DNA from: Topomyia yanbarensis
Lineage: Eukaryota; Arthropoda; Insecta; Diptera; Culicidae
Direction: 5' to 3'
DNA length: 64,000 nucleotides
Assembly (NCBI RefSeq): GCF_030247195.1
Contig: NC_080671.1
Span: 201,542,897 to 201,606,896 of the forward strand
Shown here in pieces: positions 9,497 through 22,010 of the stretch. The position numbers were made by a program, and so were the translations under genes. The notes under the pieces were generated by a model. It was not told the origin of the DNA and ran no database searches. It saw only the letters and a program-made list of their open reading frames with translations. How positions within the stretch are numbered: position 1 is the first letter of the stretch; each line of letters begins with the position of its first letter.

Positions 9497-12400
9497 TTAA
9501 ATCGTAAAAAATAGTTGGATAAAACTAAGCACACTTTCACATTCTTTTGCATATTCCAAATGGAACATAGTGTGCAACTTAAATAACAGATCGACTGCTG
9601 CTTTTATTGTCTTACCTTTAAATAAAATATTATTTAATACTACATAGTAATTACATATTTGCTCGATCGACCCAACAGCTATGATGAATGGTTGCACGGT
9701 AATTTTTGCATCGGAAGCTTCCTTCCTTCGTTTACCGACAGCCTCAGAAACTTTTGCTTCAGTCTGTAATATCAAGAGAACAAGACTTTTAAATATACCA
9801 TACAAAATAATTAAATTGTACATTTTATGGCATGATATAAATTAACATGAAGATAGTCAAATAATTTAAATAAACGTTGTAAGCTATCCAAATACGAGGA
9901 AACAAAACATGGCAACACATTGTTGTTATTTCTCAATGTAAATAGCAAGAAATAAAATCCATAGTGATTGTTGTACGTAGCGTGTATCCTGTTGCCTCGT
10001 CTATGGACTGCATAAATCGTAAAATAGAATGGGCTCTGGTTTAACCAATGCTTTAAAGGTCGTTTCTGTATGAACTTGAACGCATTATTTTGTAAAAAAT
10101 GTGCACTCGATGCAAAGATAGCAAATTGTTGTGCTGTATACATTTTTTCACGAGAACTGATTTTTTCAAGAATGAAGAATTGGAGGAAACGATCAAAAAA
10201 TGTAGTGAATTATAGTCTAAACAGTAAAATTACCTCAATTACCGTTGTGAACGACTTTGATACAATGTAGGCTTGTTCCTCTTCTTGCCTTTCATAATAA
10301 AGCTCTGACCAGAGGTTAAAATATTCGCTCATTCTCACAAGCAGTTTATCGCACAGCTCTTTCATCCTTAGTTGGCACGGACCCAACCTTTCACCTTTCA
10401 AGAAATAGCGGGAATTTGCTGACAATGCAGTATGGAAGCGTGATAATTTCGCAGCTTCGAGCCTCGTGATAAATTAAGTTCAAGAAAAACCATTAATATA
10501 TTACATTATAGAATTTATTTCCCCACATTATTGCAGTATTTTCATTCTAAGGATCTTTATCTACTCATTTTTGTTAATTTTTGTGGAAACCTTAGTTATT
10601 CAGCAGTTTTACATTAGGCGCGAAAACATCATCATCGCCTTATTCTGTTCACGAATGCAAAAATTGTAAACTCTGGCTCTGACGCAGTATAAATGGCAGT
10701 GTTAGAAATGCAATGAATATGCTCTTTTCTATAAAAACAAAAAGGCCTGCATTAAGAAAATATCTGTAAATGAATATGAAAATATCTGAAACTTCAAAAC
10801 CATCAATAAATGCTGTCAATATGGCAGCTGTGAATTCCTTGGCTTCCTCAACCAAATCTCTGTGTGTTGTAAACATGTCCTTGAATTTAGCAATGAGTTG
10901 TGGTATTTTGGTATGGATTGAGTTATGGTTATCTGCATGTATTGTGGAGAAGTCGTAGGAAATCTGAAGTATTAAATGTTAAAAGTATATAATGTTTCCT
11001 TAATCAGTGAACTATATGTTACCAAACTGAGGGTTTCTGCAAAGTGGTCCAATATATCCCAATCAGAAAATTTTAGTTTTCCAGTTAGGGCTTCGTATCG
11101 TCGGAATGGGAAACTTATTTTCCAAGTCGTTACGATTTCGGAAGTGTTGTTGTATCCGATGTCATTCAATCGAAGTTTGGCAGCTAAAACCAAAAAATTA
11201 CAAACTATTACTTTGTACCCAGGAAATATGAATTATAACGATGTTCCTTTTAAATCTATGATTTTATCGTCGTAGGGCTTTCAAATGTAGTATAACTGAC
11301 AAACGCATTGATTCTGATTCTCACTTAAAAGTGTACCCCACACTTTCGTGTACTGTTCAGCAACTGCCGCAGAGTGCGAAATTAATTTTCTTCTCCTTTT
11401 GGTAGCGGTGGGGTAAGACGGACACTATGTTATTTTAGAGATATAACATTAAAACTTCAATTGTATTGTATGTGTACCCTATCATTATGGGTAACAATGA
11501 ATTATGAAACACTTAGTAGGCCTTGAATACTGTTAAACGTGTACAATTTAAGCAAATATTGATCATCAGTAGTGCAGCTTATTTCCGATTTTATGGTTTA
11601 TCGATAAAAAAAACCCATCCAGTTAGCTGAAGTTTCACATGCAATACACTGCAGGATGTACGTTAATGTAATCGAGGCTAAATGCGGAATTCCTAGAACA
11701 TGGAAAGGTAGAAGACTTTGTGCAAGTCTCTCACTCTGGTTGACTCCAGGAGCTGATGTTACCAATAACGCATTTAATATATAACTTTTCAGTTTTGTAT
11801 AAGTTATTGTAACAGATCATTGGAACTGATTGTATAGCTCTCTTTATGACAACGGCAAAAACGATATTAGAAAATACATCATTTGCTTCAATTCTAAACC
11901 TTACTCCAAAACGTTATTTTTTACCTCTAATTGAACGTATATATTAAGAAGGACCAAAATCTATTCAAAACATCCGTTAGAAATAGTAAATTTTAATATT
12001 TTGTGTTGTGATAATCTTTTCTGAAACATGTCCGTCCCACCCCCCCTTCCCCCTTATGTCCGTTTCACCCGCAGTCTACAAAAAGTGTAGATATTTCCTC
12101 GTTTTTTAATTCTTTAAAAAATGATACTTATTGATTTTTGTAAAATAATCCCTCTGCGCACTTGAAAGCCAACATATGAAGCTACATCATAGAGTATTAC
12201 ATGTTGACAAAAACATGCTCTTACTATGTTATATTTCAGTATTTCCTTAATATGTCCGTCTTACCCCCAGTTCCCCTACCGAGAATATAATAATCCTGCA
12301 GAAGTAGTGCCCATTGAAGCAGTAGAAAACTAAATGTCATCATGTTTTTCGGGCAGTTCTTGCTTGATCAATCCCAACATTTCGACGAAGTTTTGATGAG

Positions 12401-12557
12401 AAATGTGGCCTTTTCCTGAGCGATAGTAATGTTCGACCATGGCCACTTTAATGTGCTTCCGACATGCGGGTTGAAATAGCTTTGTCCCATTCTCTTGAAT
12501 ATACATCTGCAAGAACATATTTCCTGAATCGTAACGTTCGCAAATTTGAAGCAGTGT
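9497..12557 (-). pseudogene. Multi-exon conserved protein of unknown function, broken
   Basis: Five exon-like blocks read right to left. E1 runs 12557-12278 and continues past element K at 11402 (TLLQICERYDSG..., LFQPACRKHIKVAMVEHYYR). E2 is 11183-11023 (AKLRLNDIGYNNTSEIVTTW). E3 is 10963 to about 10790 (ISYDFSTIHADNHN). E4 is 10462-10234 (RLEAAKLSRFHTALSANSRY). E5 is 9763-9497 (RRKEASDAKITVQPFI, AAVDLLFKLHTMFHLEY). Splice signals fit: ag acceptors before E1, E2, E3 and E5, gt donors after E2 and E4, and phase 0 at E2/E3 and E4/E5. The C-terminal pattern (QPFI..VG, VVLNN, KAAVDLLFK) recalls an uncharacterised protein family common in insects and other invertebrates; I know no function. E1 has an in-frame TAG at 12332-12330 and element K inserted at a TA in Ser-Arg-Tyr-Gln coding sequence. 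N-terminal exons were not found. Confidence 0.6.
11405..12276. mobile_element. TA element K, signature GGGGTAAGACGGAC
   Basis: TA at 11403-11404 and 12277-12278 flank it. The right end read inward is GGGGAACTGGGGGTAAGACG, and the left end is GCGGTGGGGTAAGACGGAC. Partial internal signatures occur near 12029 and 12058. Removing it plus one TA restores the pseudogene frame LLYSRYQKEKK. Its head (TAGGGGAACTGG) is shared with the repeat end at 16714. Confidence 0.78.
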
Positions 12558-12574
12558 CTGAAAAACTTAATACT

Positions 12575-13125
12575 TGACTATAGATTAAGGCTCAAGTTAC
12601 TTTCTTTGAGCATGTGTAAGAATTGAACGCTTGATAGTATGCGTAGGAAAAATTGTGTACAGCTTTGCCGACGGTTTATCCTTATAAAGCATTCATTAAA
12701 CCCTAAAAGAAGAAAATCAGTCGATTTATTAGATTATCAGGATTCTAATTATGCAAAATAGTTGGTGGAAAAACAATTGACCGGACGGGATGGTGCTTTT
12801 GAAAAAGTTGCTGTGGTTTTTTCACTACGCAGTTGAGTTGGGTGCCCCGGGACAATGTGGTGGTGTTACGAAAAATCACAGAAACTTTTTCAAAAGCACC
12901 ATTCCACCCGGTCAAATGTTTTTCCACCAACTATTTTGCATAATTAGAATCCTGATAATCCAAAAAATCGACTGATTTTCTAATTTTAGAGTTTAATAAA
13001 AGCTTTATATGGATAAACCGGTGACAAAGTTGGACGCATTTTTTCCAACGCATACTATCAAGCGTTCAATTTGTGCAGACGCTCACCGAAAGTTCTTTGA
13101 ACCTTAATTTGCTCTCAACCAATTT
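12575..13125. repeat. Large imperfect foldback, ~550 bp
   Basis: Two arms of roughly 250 nt pair around 12848. Matching words include aatagttggtggaaaaac with gtttttccaccaactatt, and gcttgatagtatgcg with cgcatactatcaagc. It lies just upstream of exon E1 of the pseudogene. No clear target duplication is seen. Confidence 0.75.
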
Positions 13126-14290
13126 GGAAATGTTAACTAACACTCTCCTTATCGCTAGCACAATTTAAAAAAATATCACTTTTTTAACGAATGAAGGTCA
13201 CCCCTTTTTTAATATGTTAGTAATATGTATGTCTAACTTGGTACTAACGAACTTTGTTCAATGCATTAGCAATTATTTTTAGGAATGCACTAGACTCGTA
13301 TACTCGTTGTACGACTATAAAAATGAATTAGCAAATAGTGAAACAAGAAAGATTACATCTCACTGCAAGGTAGGATAATATTTTTTGTCTTTCGAGCAGA
13401 TTCCAAGAAGATCCAGAATGCCACTATTTAGGAAATATGATCAATATTGCGAAATTTTTTTTTTACGAAGTTAATTGAAAACCAAATCAAATCCGACAAA
13501 ATGTAACAAATAAAGAACAAATTGATGAATCTAAACATAGAATTCCGACTTTTCCGCCTACAGCTAAAATTAGGATGGATATAAATAAGCTTTTAACTAT
13601 GCGTTTATCCCGCTTTGCCATCAAACGTCGTATTGTAAATTCCAATAATGTAAACTTTATCTTGAAAGCTGCTCCATTTACACCCGGAAAGCTTTTAAGC
13701 TCAGAGAGGCGTAAGTAGTGTTATAGTTTGACAATTCGACAATCAGATGGCGAAGCAGCAGTTCGGAACCAGCTATCTGAACTCTGAATCAAACTTTCAT
13801 TTCGTCGAGCGCAATTGAGCTAAACAAGCAGTGTTACATAGAGCTACTATGGCGAGTTCCAGTTGGACCGGAATGACCTTTATTTACCGCTGGTTTTCAG
13901 CCGGTAAGAGATTTTATAAAGACCAGCTGACCTGTGACAGTAAAGAAAAAGCGCACGAGTATGTAACGAAACGAAGGATATAGACTTATCCAGCTGCGTT
14001 GGTATTGTGCCGTTTTGACGTTTGAATTGGGAGGAAAACGAATCGTTTACACGGCGAATTGGGAGGAAAACAAACCGCTTCTGGGCTTAAGGGCGGTAGT
14101 ATGAAAATGCGAGATCTCAGTGTGCGTATTTTAAACGTCAGACATCTCAAGGGCCACCCACAGATTGTTATATGGATATATCGCATATGTTTTTAAATTT
14201 CAAGAAATGCAGACAGATTGGGGAAGACGGGATAAAACGCCCAAAAATATGTTGTAGAACATTACACTGGAGAATTTAATATTCGTCAAC
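13126..14290. other. Unassigned spacer
   Basis: I see no convincing gene. Missing upstream exons of the pseudogene could lie here but were not recognised. Near 14221 gggaagacgggataaaacg is a possible end relic of the K-type TA family. Confidence 0.4.
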
Positions 14291-14299
14291 ATTCCTAAT

Positions 14300-14565
14300 C
14301 CCAAGCCCAAAAAAGTTGCGCGGAGCAAGCTTAAAAATTAGACACATCGCTAATTTGAATTGCTATAACTCCACTGTTCTCCAACAGATCTTAAGAATTG
14401 TACCACACATGGGTAACTATAAGTTTGTAGATGTGTTTAGATTCCATAAGATTGAAAACTGGTTAATATTACAAAAGAAAATGCAATTTTTCCGTGACAA
14501 GGTTTTTGACGTAGGACTACGTCTTTGTTTTCGATATGGGGGTGCACTTTGCAAATTCTACTAAA
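14300..14565 (-). repeat. Dispersed repeat related to the arms of the 16250-21190 palindrome
   Basis: Words such as agtttgtagatgtgttt, ggttaatatta, ttccgtgacaa and gacgtaggactacgtc match 20275-20350 and its mirror at 18900-19000. No coding content is seen. Confidence 0.6.
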
Positions 14566-14795
14566 ATTGTATGTAACGAAAAGTGGTCCAATTTTAAACG
14601 CATATTATTCAGCCATCTCACGATAAATTTTCAAATTTTTTGTTCATATCGCCCCGAAATACTTTTAAGAATAGATTCCAATAGATAAACCAAAAGATTT
14701 TTAATATCATGGCATTAAAAAATTTAAATAATGTACAACCTAGTCAAAATATCGCGCATTTACACACAGAAGGTAGCGCTTCCCAAATCCGGCAC

Positions 14796-14905
14796 GACAG
14801 ATTTGTGCACCTAGCGCGCTACGCTTCTATGAATGACGTCATCATCGACTATTCAAAGAACGGACTTGGCCAGACACGCTCAGTTGCCGGTTGAACGGTT
14901 GGCGG
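14796..14905 (+). promoter_or_regulatory. Promoter-like module 1 (CRE, TATA, initiator)
   Basis: TGACGTCA lies at 14834-14841, TATTCAAA at 14850-14857 and TCAGTT at 14880-14885, followed by GGTTGAACGG. The upstream 50 bases (gacagattt, cttctatgaa) also match module 2 at 56908. Spacing is 8 nt from CRE to TATA and 30 nt from TATA start to initiator, the same in all three modules. No clear coding frame follows. It could be a transposon promoter. Confidence 0.5.
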
Positions 14906-14926
14906 AGCAGATCATTGCGCTTTTTT

Positions 14927-14968
14927 ACAGCCAGTGTAGCTGAGTTAGAAGTCCGTTACACTGGCTGT
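14927..14968. repeat. Hairpin downstream of promoter module 1
   Basis: A perfect 12-bp stem ACAGCCAGTGTA/TACACTGGCTGT has an 18-nt loop. It lies 45 nt after the putative initiator, so it would fall in the transcript. Confidence 0.6.
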
Positions 14969-15459
14969 GGAGGTATGCCACACTGTTCCGTCCAACAGGC
15001 GACCGCTCCAACTGCTTCCTAAATACCGCTGTAATGTTGCCAGTAAATTTTTGGTTTAACTAGCACATGTATTTGCTATTTGCGCTTGAAATTAAGCAAT
15101 GTAGTGGTAGTAATAAGCTTCCCATTTTGGTTTTAACGCAAGGACAGTTTTTAAAACAGGATTTGATTAATTAGTTTAGCTCATTTAAGCGATTTTATCA
15201 ATTCTGTAATTTAAAAGGAATTTAACGGAACTTGGTGAATTTGGCACCACTTGCAACTAGTATAATCAACCTGCACAAAGTGTTGCATAACGCAGGGCTG
15301 TTTTTTGGAACAAAATGTGATCATTCAGCCCTTCGCTATGCAAAATCACGATATTATGACAGATGGGCAAGCGCGGCGTTTCATGGAGCGCGGCCGTTCC
15401 TTTCAATCGGGAAAGGCCGCGTGGAATTTTGGTGAAATGCGCTAAAAGTGTCGTGGTGG
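14969..15459. other. Unassigned spacer with a small GC hairpin
   Basis: The only structure seen is cgcggcc...ggccgcg near 15390-15423. There is no gene. Confidence 0.4.
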
Positions 15460-15461
15460 TA

Positions 15462-16627
15462 GAGTAAGGTGGGGTAAAAGTGCGCGTGGGGCAAAAGTGC
15501 GCTTAGGACTTTTAGAAGCACAGAAGCGCTAGAACCTGGCAACTCAGTATGGATTTAGTGTATCATTAAGTCAACTAATCGCACATATAAGCATGAAAGG
15601 TTTGAATATAGTGGCTTGCACTTAAGGGGGAAGGACTATTTTTCGCTGATTTGATATTATTTTTTGAATTTTGGGAATCATAAATTGGCTGTTTGAATAA
15701 ATCAGGATCTATAAAACTACAGTACCCTAAAAATCTTCTACACATGATTCGTTGCGAGATATATTTGTAATAAAAAAAATTTGTATTTGTAAAAATCAGT
15801 AATTTTCGTAACAATTGAATAAGTTAAAAAACTGACAGTGGGGTAAAAGTGCGCATAGCATATCCGCCCCAAATCAAAAGACGCGAGTGAAGCTTTTTAT
15901 ATAAAAATTGAACTAATTCTTCCATGATTTAAAGAAGGGACCAGCATCTTCAATAACTGCGACCTCACCGGTCAAATCACGACTGATATGAGCGGTTTAG
16001 GAACAAAAGCATCAGCATAACTGGTTCCAAGGAAAAATATAGAGTGCCGACAGCTCAGAGTAATTGAAAAAGAACCAAAAAACTATGAATATGTAAATAA
16101 AGATGTATTTCCAATATAAATAGCATATTCGCAAGGATTCTTGTAGTGATCTACGCAACCATGACAAATAATGATGTTATCAGGGGTGACAATTTGATCA
16201 TGAGCCACATTGTCTAAAAGATGAAACATCCAAGTTTTTTCAACATAATGGAAAACTGAACAACATCAACCGAGGCAGTGGGAGGGGTACTTTTTAGTTA
16301 TAAAGGAAGAGTAAGAGGGGATGGATATCCTAAAATTGATTAGTTTAATTTATGGGCGGAAATAAATCGGCTATTTAAGCTGTGCGCACTTTTGCCCCGT
16401 GCTATGCGCACTCTTGCCCCGACCAAGGGGCAAAAGTGCGCATTTGAGTATTCATAAGAAAATAACTATTTCTCGGATTACAAGCAAAACCAAGAGATAT
16501 CTAATATTACGTTTTGAAGATGTGTGATGAGAGTATTAATTTGTAATCATGCCGATTTTCTAGTGCTTTTCTACCAGTAGGTATTTTACGAAAACTGTTA
16601 GGTGCGCACTTTTGCCCCACCTTACTC
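15462..16627. mobile_element. TA element J1, signature GGGGCAAAAGTGCGC
   Basis: TA at 15460-15461 and 16628-16629 flank inverted ends GAGTAAGGTGGGGTAAAAG. The signature recurs forward near 15488, 15839 and 16424 and reverse near 16384, 16404 and 16601. There is no transposase frame. A truncated inverted copy is at 20816-21190. Confidence 0.82.
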
Positions 16628-16950
16628 TACTAGTTGTCTCTTTCGCTCTACCCATCATCATCTCATTTTGCATTGTGCGCTTGGGTTCAATGTTTGGGGC
16701 GAATGTGTTGGTAGGTAGGGGAACTGGCGGTAAAAAGAACACGTTAAGCAAAGTCAATATTTTCCAACTAATAAGTGAATGAGATATTACAATCACCTTA
16801 TATGTTTCTTGTTAGACATGTTTTGTACATATTTGGTAAAAATACTTCGTTCATAAACACATTTTTTCAAACATGATTCTTGATTTCTAAACATGTCCAA
16901 AAATGAGACATGTTTATAGCGAGTGGGTAAAATGAACATGTGGCGGTGGT

Positions 16951-18755
16951 AAGGGTTCGTCGCGGTGCGGATGTGGGCGGTAAATGGATAGTCCGCACCG
17001 CAACAGCAAAAAAATAATAAAACCGCACCGCTTACCGCAACCGCACTGCATTTACCGCACCGCACCGCGCGGTAATGCGGTAAATGCGGTAAAAATCTGT
17101 ATTTTTCAAAAGTGTGTTGAAAAAATATTAATTTATTTGTATAACTATATATAATTTCCTATTTACACGAACATTAACTTTGACGGACTCCTCAGAATGA
17201 AAAATTTATTAAAAAATGTCAACTTTGCAAGTTTTATTAATAAAATGTCGTACATCTTGAGATAAATACTTTCGAAACAAGGTAAATATTAGCATAGCAC
17301 TGAAGTCCTATGAAATGTAGCTGTATTTCATCATTATACATACAAAAACGTTTTTCAGCTGCAATTAATAGGAAAACTTTTAATTAATATCAGATCAGGT
17401 ATCCATCCCATCTCAACCGGTACAGAGTTGTTGAAGGACATTTGAAAAACTGCAAAATATGTATGATCTACAGCATACAGCAGAAATGTTTATACAAATA
17501 GGGGATTTAAGGAACAAAATACGTTAAAACACTTACTTCGTATTTTTCAAGAAATGGATGTATTCTTATTAAAATACTAAGATTGCACCCTTAAAATTGT
17601 ATGAGTTGTTATTTTTACAATAGCTAGTTCGAAATATCTATCTTTTTATGTAGTTTTTCTAATATTTTTCCATAATGTCAATGCAAAAACTTCAATTGAA
17701 GTTGGTAGAGGTCAAAAATTGTCCTGTGCAAAATTTGGTATCTGGGCTAACTTTGACACTTGTCACAATATGAAAAGAGGCTTTGAGAAACACAAAAAAA
17801 TCGAAATACCCTATACTTACTTCGAAAGCTTTAGTTTCAAAAAGTTACAAAATACTCCTAACTGAAAAATATTAGTTGTTAAATTGGTAGAAAATATTCC
17901 CAGTTGGACGAACAATGAACGTATGCGAAAAAAGTTATGTAGAAGGAGTCTTAAAAACGAACTGCAGGAAAATTCATTGCGAATTTACACAGAAACCAAC
18001 AGAGATAGAAATACGATGTTGAAGAACGAATAATAAAGTTATCAGCCTAATTTGGACCCCTGCTTATTTTTAACGCTCTTCAAACATTTGTCTCCCTTAC
18101 TGCTGATACCTCCAAATTCGTTTGTTTTGATGATGGTAATTTCATTCTTTGGGTTGTTTTTAAGTCTTAAGACTTTTTTAAGTTCATCTTTAAGTTCTCC
18201 AAATTAATCAAAATTTACAGTTGAGAAAACGCCATCGTACACGATTCATAATTTCACGATTGCCAAGAGGAATCGGGAGAAATGAGGCTTTTTTAAATTG
18301 AATTTGACAGTACAATTCAATTGTTTTTCAAGGATTGGATTGAGCATTTTATATATTTGAAAAGGTTCGCTTGTAATTTTTTCAAAATGTTCAAAATATG
18401 TCGTAAATATAATGGTGCCAAATTAAAAATGTAAGTAACGATGGGTTGAATATAGATTATATTCGGATTTCTTTTCAAATCATTGTAAAGTCCATGGAAA
18501 TTAGAGCAATTAAATGTTTATTATGTTTCCCTATTGTAAGGTAATAATTTGCGTCGTTCTTAAATGCTAAAAGTCAAAGTTTGAGTTCACTTTTTAATGC
18601 AGACTTTATCAATTATTTTTTTAAGTGTGGTTGCGGTAATACCGCGCGGTAAAAGCTCATTTCCCGCACCGCATCCGCGAGCAAAAAGTGTCTCACCGCA
18701 TCGCAGTTTTTGCGGTGCGGGTGCGGTAAATACCGCGCAACCGCGACGAACCCTA
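16951..18755. mobile_element. hAT-like non-autonomous element G1, 1805 bp
   Basis: Ends AAGGGTTCGTCGCGG and CCGCGACGAACCCTA are inverted. An 8-bp duplication gcggtggt flanks them (16943-16950, 18756-18763). The opposite palindrome arm has the empty site near 20490-20500. The terminal ~150 bases are made of the word GCGGTAAA/ACCGCACCGC. No transposase frame is seen. Relatives are at 44014-46470 and 30127-30320. Confidence 0.82.
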
Positions 18756-19205
18756 GCGGTGGTAAAATGAACAGCTTCTGGTGACCTGCAAAATGTCCTG
18801 TATGTATGCAATGCGCAGCGTTGGAAAGCATTTTCCGAACAATGCTGATATCCCAACAAATCATGAGCTTTGCATACACACAGGGCATTTTGCAGGCAAA
18901 AAAATTGTCACGGAAGAATTGAATCTTCATGACGTAATATTAACCATTTTACAATCCTGTGGCATCGAAACACATCTACAAACTTGGTGTAATCCATGGG
19001 TGTTTGAACTTTTAGGATCTGTTTGAGAGCAACTAGAAAGCTTGTTCTATACATGAGATGTGATTATATTGTCTAAAATTTGATTTTTCTTCACCGGTCC
19101 GGGTGTTTTTTCCCACACACTAAGTACTAAGAAAATAAATATTTTACATTAAGTAGTATAGTCCTACGTCTACAGTTCGTGCAACCCCATAGGGCTGCCC
19201 CTTGT

Positions 19206-20034
19206 AGTTTTTTTTTATAAAAATCGACTTTTTGGGACTGCCGATTCGCCCTTTTTTCAGTTCAATATTACCGTAGCTGTTTTTTCTTTTACAAAATTTT
19301 AGAACTCGAATAATGATTTTTTTTGTATATTTGTCATGTCATGTATAATAATCAAATGAAATATATGCATTTGAAAGCTTTTAATGAATATAAACAACGC
19401 AATCATTCTCGTGTTCATGATTGAGAAAGGCAAAATTGTACCGCTAGGTGGATTAAAACAGGTTTTTTATATATCTCTTTGATCTATCCGAAGCAAATTT
19501 ATCCCTCATTTGGTCAAACCGATTTTTTATCAAAAATTTAAACATAATTGTGAAAACATGATAATTGCATAACCTAAGGCGATTTAATTGAATACTTTTG
19601 TAATGTCCCGAAAAAAAAACAAAATTGCTTACTTGTTCGCGGTCCATTTTTCGGAATCCCCGTTGTTATGGTTGTTTTCCCCCACACGGGTGCGTTTTTC
19701 GTACAGACTATTTACACACTTACTTACTTGCAGGGACAAAAACAGTAAAACTAGCAACTATGAATATATACTGACATCACGGAATATCCCATAAGCTTTG
19801 TATGGTCTTCCCCTTCATTTTTGTTCACAATACCATGATGCTCGCTTAGCTGCACTTTTTGAATTTTTGTTTAGATGCCACAAGATTGAAAATCGGTTAA
19901 TATTACGACATGAAAAATCCATTCTCCTGTGACAAGTTTTTTTTTTATCGCACTAAATGTACTGTGTGTATACAATGCTCATTGTTCGCTAGGACTTCAG
20001 CAAAGCTGCAAAAAAGCGTTGTGAATTGCATACA
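19206..20034. other. Spacer of the palindrome
   Basis: AT-rich sequence, including at 19404-19455 a fragment (gagaaaggcaaaattgta, ccgctaggtgg) of a dispersed mosquito-type repeat that also leaves traces at 38147 and 43970. No gene is seen. Confidence 0.5.
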
Positions 20035-20815
20035 TTTAGAGGGTAAAAACTACAAGGGGCAGCCCTATGGGGTTGCACGAACTGTAGACGTAGGACTATA
20101 CTACTTAATGTAAAATATTTATTTTCTTAGTACTTAGTGTGTGGGAAAAAACACCCGGACCGGTGAAGAAAAATCAAATTTTAGACAATATAATCACATC
20201 TCATCTATAGACCAAGCTTTCTAGTTGCTCTCAAACAGATCCTAAAAGTTCAAACACCCATGGATTACACCAAGTTTGTAGATGTGTTTCGATGCCACAG
20301 GATTGTAAAATGGTTAATATTACGTCATGAAGATTCAATTCTTCCGTGACAATTTTTTTGCCTGCAAAATGCCCTGTGTGTATGCAAAGCTCATGATTTG
20401 TTGGGATATCAGCATTGATCGGAAAATGCTTTCCAACGCTGCGCATTGCATACATACAGGACATTTTGCAGGTCACCAGAAGCTGTTCATTTTACCACCG
20501 TCACATGTTCATTTTACCCACTCGCTATAAACATGTCTCATTTTTGGACATGTTTAGAGATCAAGAATCATGTTTGAAAAAATGTGTTTATGACGAAGTA
20601 TTTTTACCAGATATGTACAAAACATGTCTAACAAGAAACATATAAGGTGATTGTAATATCTCATTCACTTATTAGTTGGAAAATATTGACTTTGCTTAAC
20701 GTGTTCTTTTTACCGCCAGTTCCCCTACCTACCAACACATTCGCCCCAAACATTGAACCCAAGCGCACAATGCAAAATGAGATGATGATGGGTAGAGCGA
20801 AAGAGACAACTAGTA

Positions 20816-21190
20816 GAGTAAGGTGGGGCAAAAGTGCGCACCTAACAGTTTTCGTAAAATAACTATTGCTAGAAAAGCACTAGAAAATCGGCATGATTAC
20901 AAATTAATACTCTCATCACACATCTTCAAAACATAATACTAGATATCTCTTGGTTTTGCTTGTAATCCGAGAAATAGTTATTTTCTTATAAATACTCAAA
21001 TGCGCACTTTTGCCCCATGGTCGGGGCAAGCGTGCGCATAGCACGGGGCAAAAGTGCGCACAGCTTAAATAGCCGATTTATTTCCGCCCATAAATTAAAC
21101 TAATCAATTTTAGGATATCCACCCCCTCTTACTCTTCCTTCATAACTAAAAAGTACCCCTCCCACTGCCTCGGATGATGTTGTTCAGTTT
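20816..21190. mobile_element. TA element J2, truncated inverted copy of J1
   Basis: It starts next to TA at 20814-20815 with GAGTAAGGTGGGGCAAAAG and matches J1 in reverse as far as J1 position 16250. There it is cut off by the next repeat. It forms the end of the right palindrome arm. Confidence 0.75.
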
Positions 21191-22010
21191 TTCTATGGTG
21201 GTCAATGTAGTCAACGAAAGTTTGGTTGGCCGTCGGTGACCTAGAATAGCGAATTTAAGTTGTTTGAGAGACATTTTAGCGAAATTTTTACCTTTTTTGC
21301 TTTCATCGGAGTATCGGTTTGAATCGCAATTTGCTATGTGACCGCACGCCACAACCCGTAACTCCAGAACCGCATGTCGAATCGGGATGAAACTTAACAG
21401 CCATTTACGGGGGCGCAATACCTTTCATTTGAGGCTAAGTTTGGTTGAATCGGTCTAGCCATCTCCGAGAAACCAACGTGACTGTTATTCTGAATTTAGA
21501 TACTTCCGCCGGGGCTTCCGGAACCGATGATGGTGGTTAATGTGCCAAAGAGACTTTGAATGGATGTTAGTGACCTAATACTACAAATCGAAGCAGTTGT
21601 GGTCATATTTTGGAAAAATTTTCACCTTTATACATTAATTGCAGAATTTATTAAAATCGACATTTTCTGCGTGATCATGCTCACCACCCTGTAACTCCGA
21701 AACCGGAAGTCTGATCCATTAGAAATTCAATAGCAGCCTATGGGAACGTTGCTGCTTTCATTTGAGACTAAGTTTGTCAAAATCGGTTTAGCCATCTCTG
21801 AGAAAAATGAGTGACATTTTTGGTCACATACACACACAGACGCACATACACACACATACATACATACACACATACATACACGCGCACAGACATTTGCCGA
21901 ACTCGACGAACTGAATTAAATGATATATGTCACTCGGCCCTCCAGGCCTCCGTTAAAATGTCGGTTTTCAGAGCAATTGCAATACCTTTCTATTGAGAAA
22001 GGCAAAAACA
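21191..22010 (+). repeat. Dispersed repeat ending in GAGAAAGGCAAAA
   Basis: The stretch contains two related sub-blocks: gtttggttgaatcggtctag / gtttgtcaaaatcggtttag, and ctccgagaaa / ctctgagaaa. Then comes a CA-rich microsatellite and a tail (gaactgaattaaatgat, ctattgagaaaggcaaaa). A degraded tail of the same type lies at 33760-33900. I associate it with an abundant Aedes repeat (recollection). There is no coding frame. Confidence 0.6.
21820..21895. repeat. CA/CATA microsatellite
   Basis: An impure run of acacac and catacata words lies inside the dispersed repeat above. Confidence 0.8.

Larger units (their letters stand above)
16250..21190. repeat. Large imperfect palindrome with ~1.15-kb arms
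   Basis: The left arm is 16250-16950 plus 18756-19225. The right arm is about 20035-21190 in reverse. The arms include the ends of J elements, an H-type repeat end (TAGGGGAACTGGCGGTAA at 16714, mirrored to 20730) and the sequence up to ctacaaggggcagcccta. By eye identity is high. An 830-nt spacer separates them. The left arm alone carries a 1.8-kb hAT-like insertion. Confidence 0.85.

Noticed and set aside
16629..16713. Outer terminal repeat of element H
   Set aside because: The mirrored sequence continues into element J, so this is not a clean element boundary.
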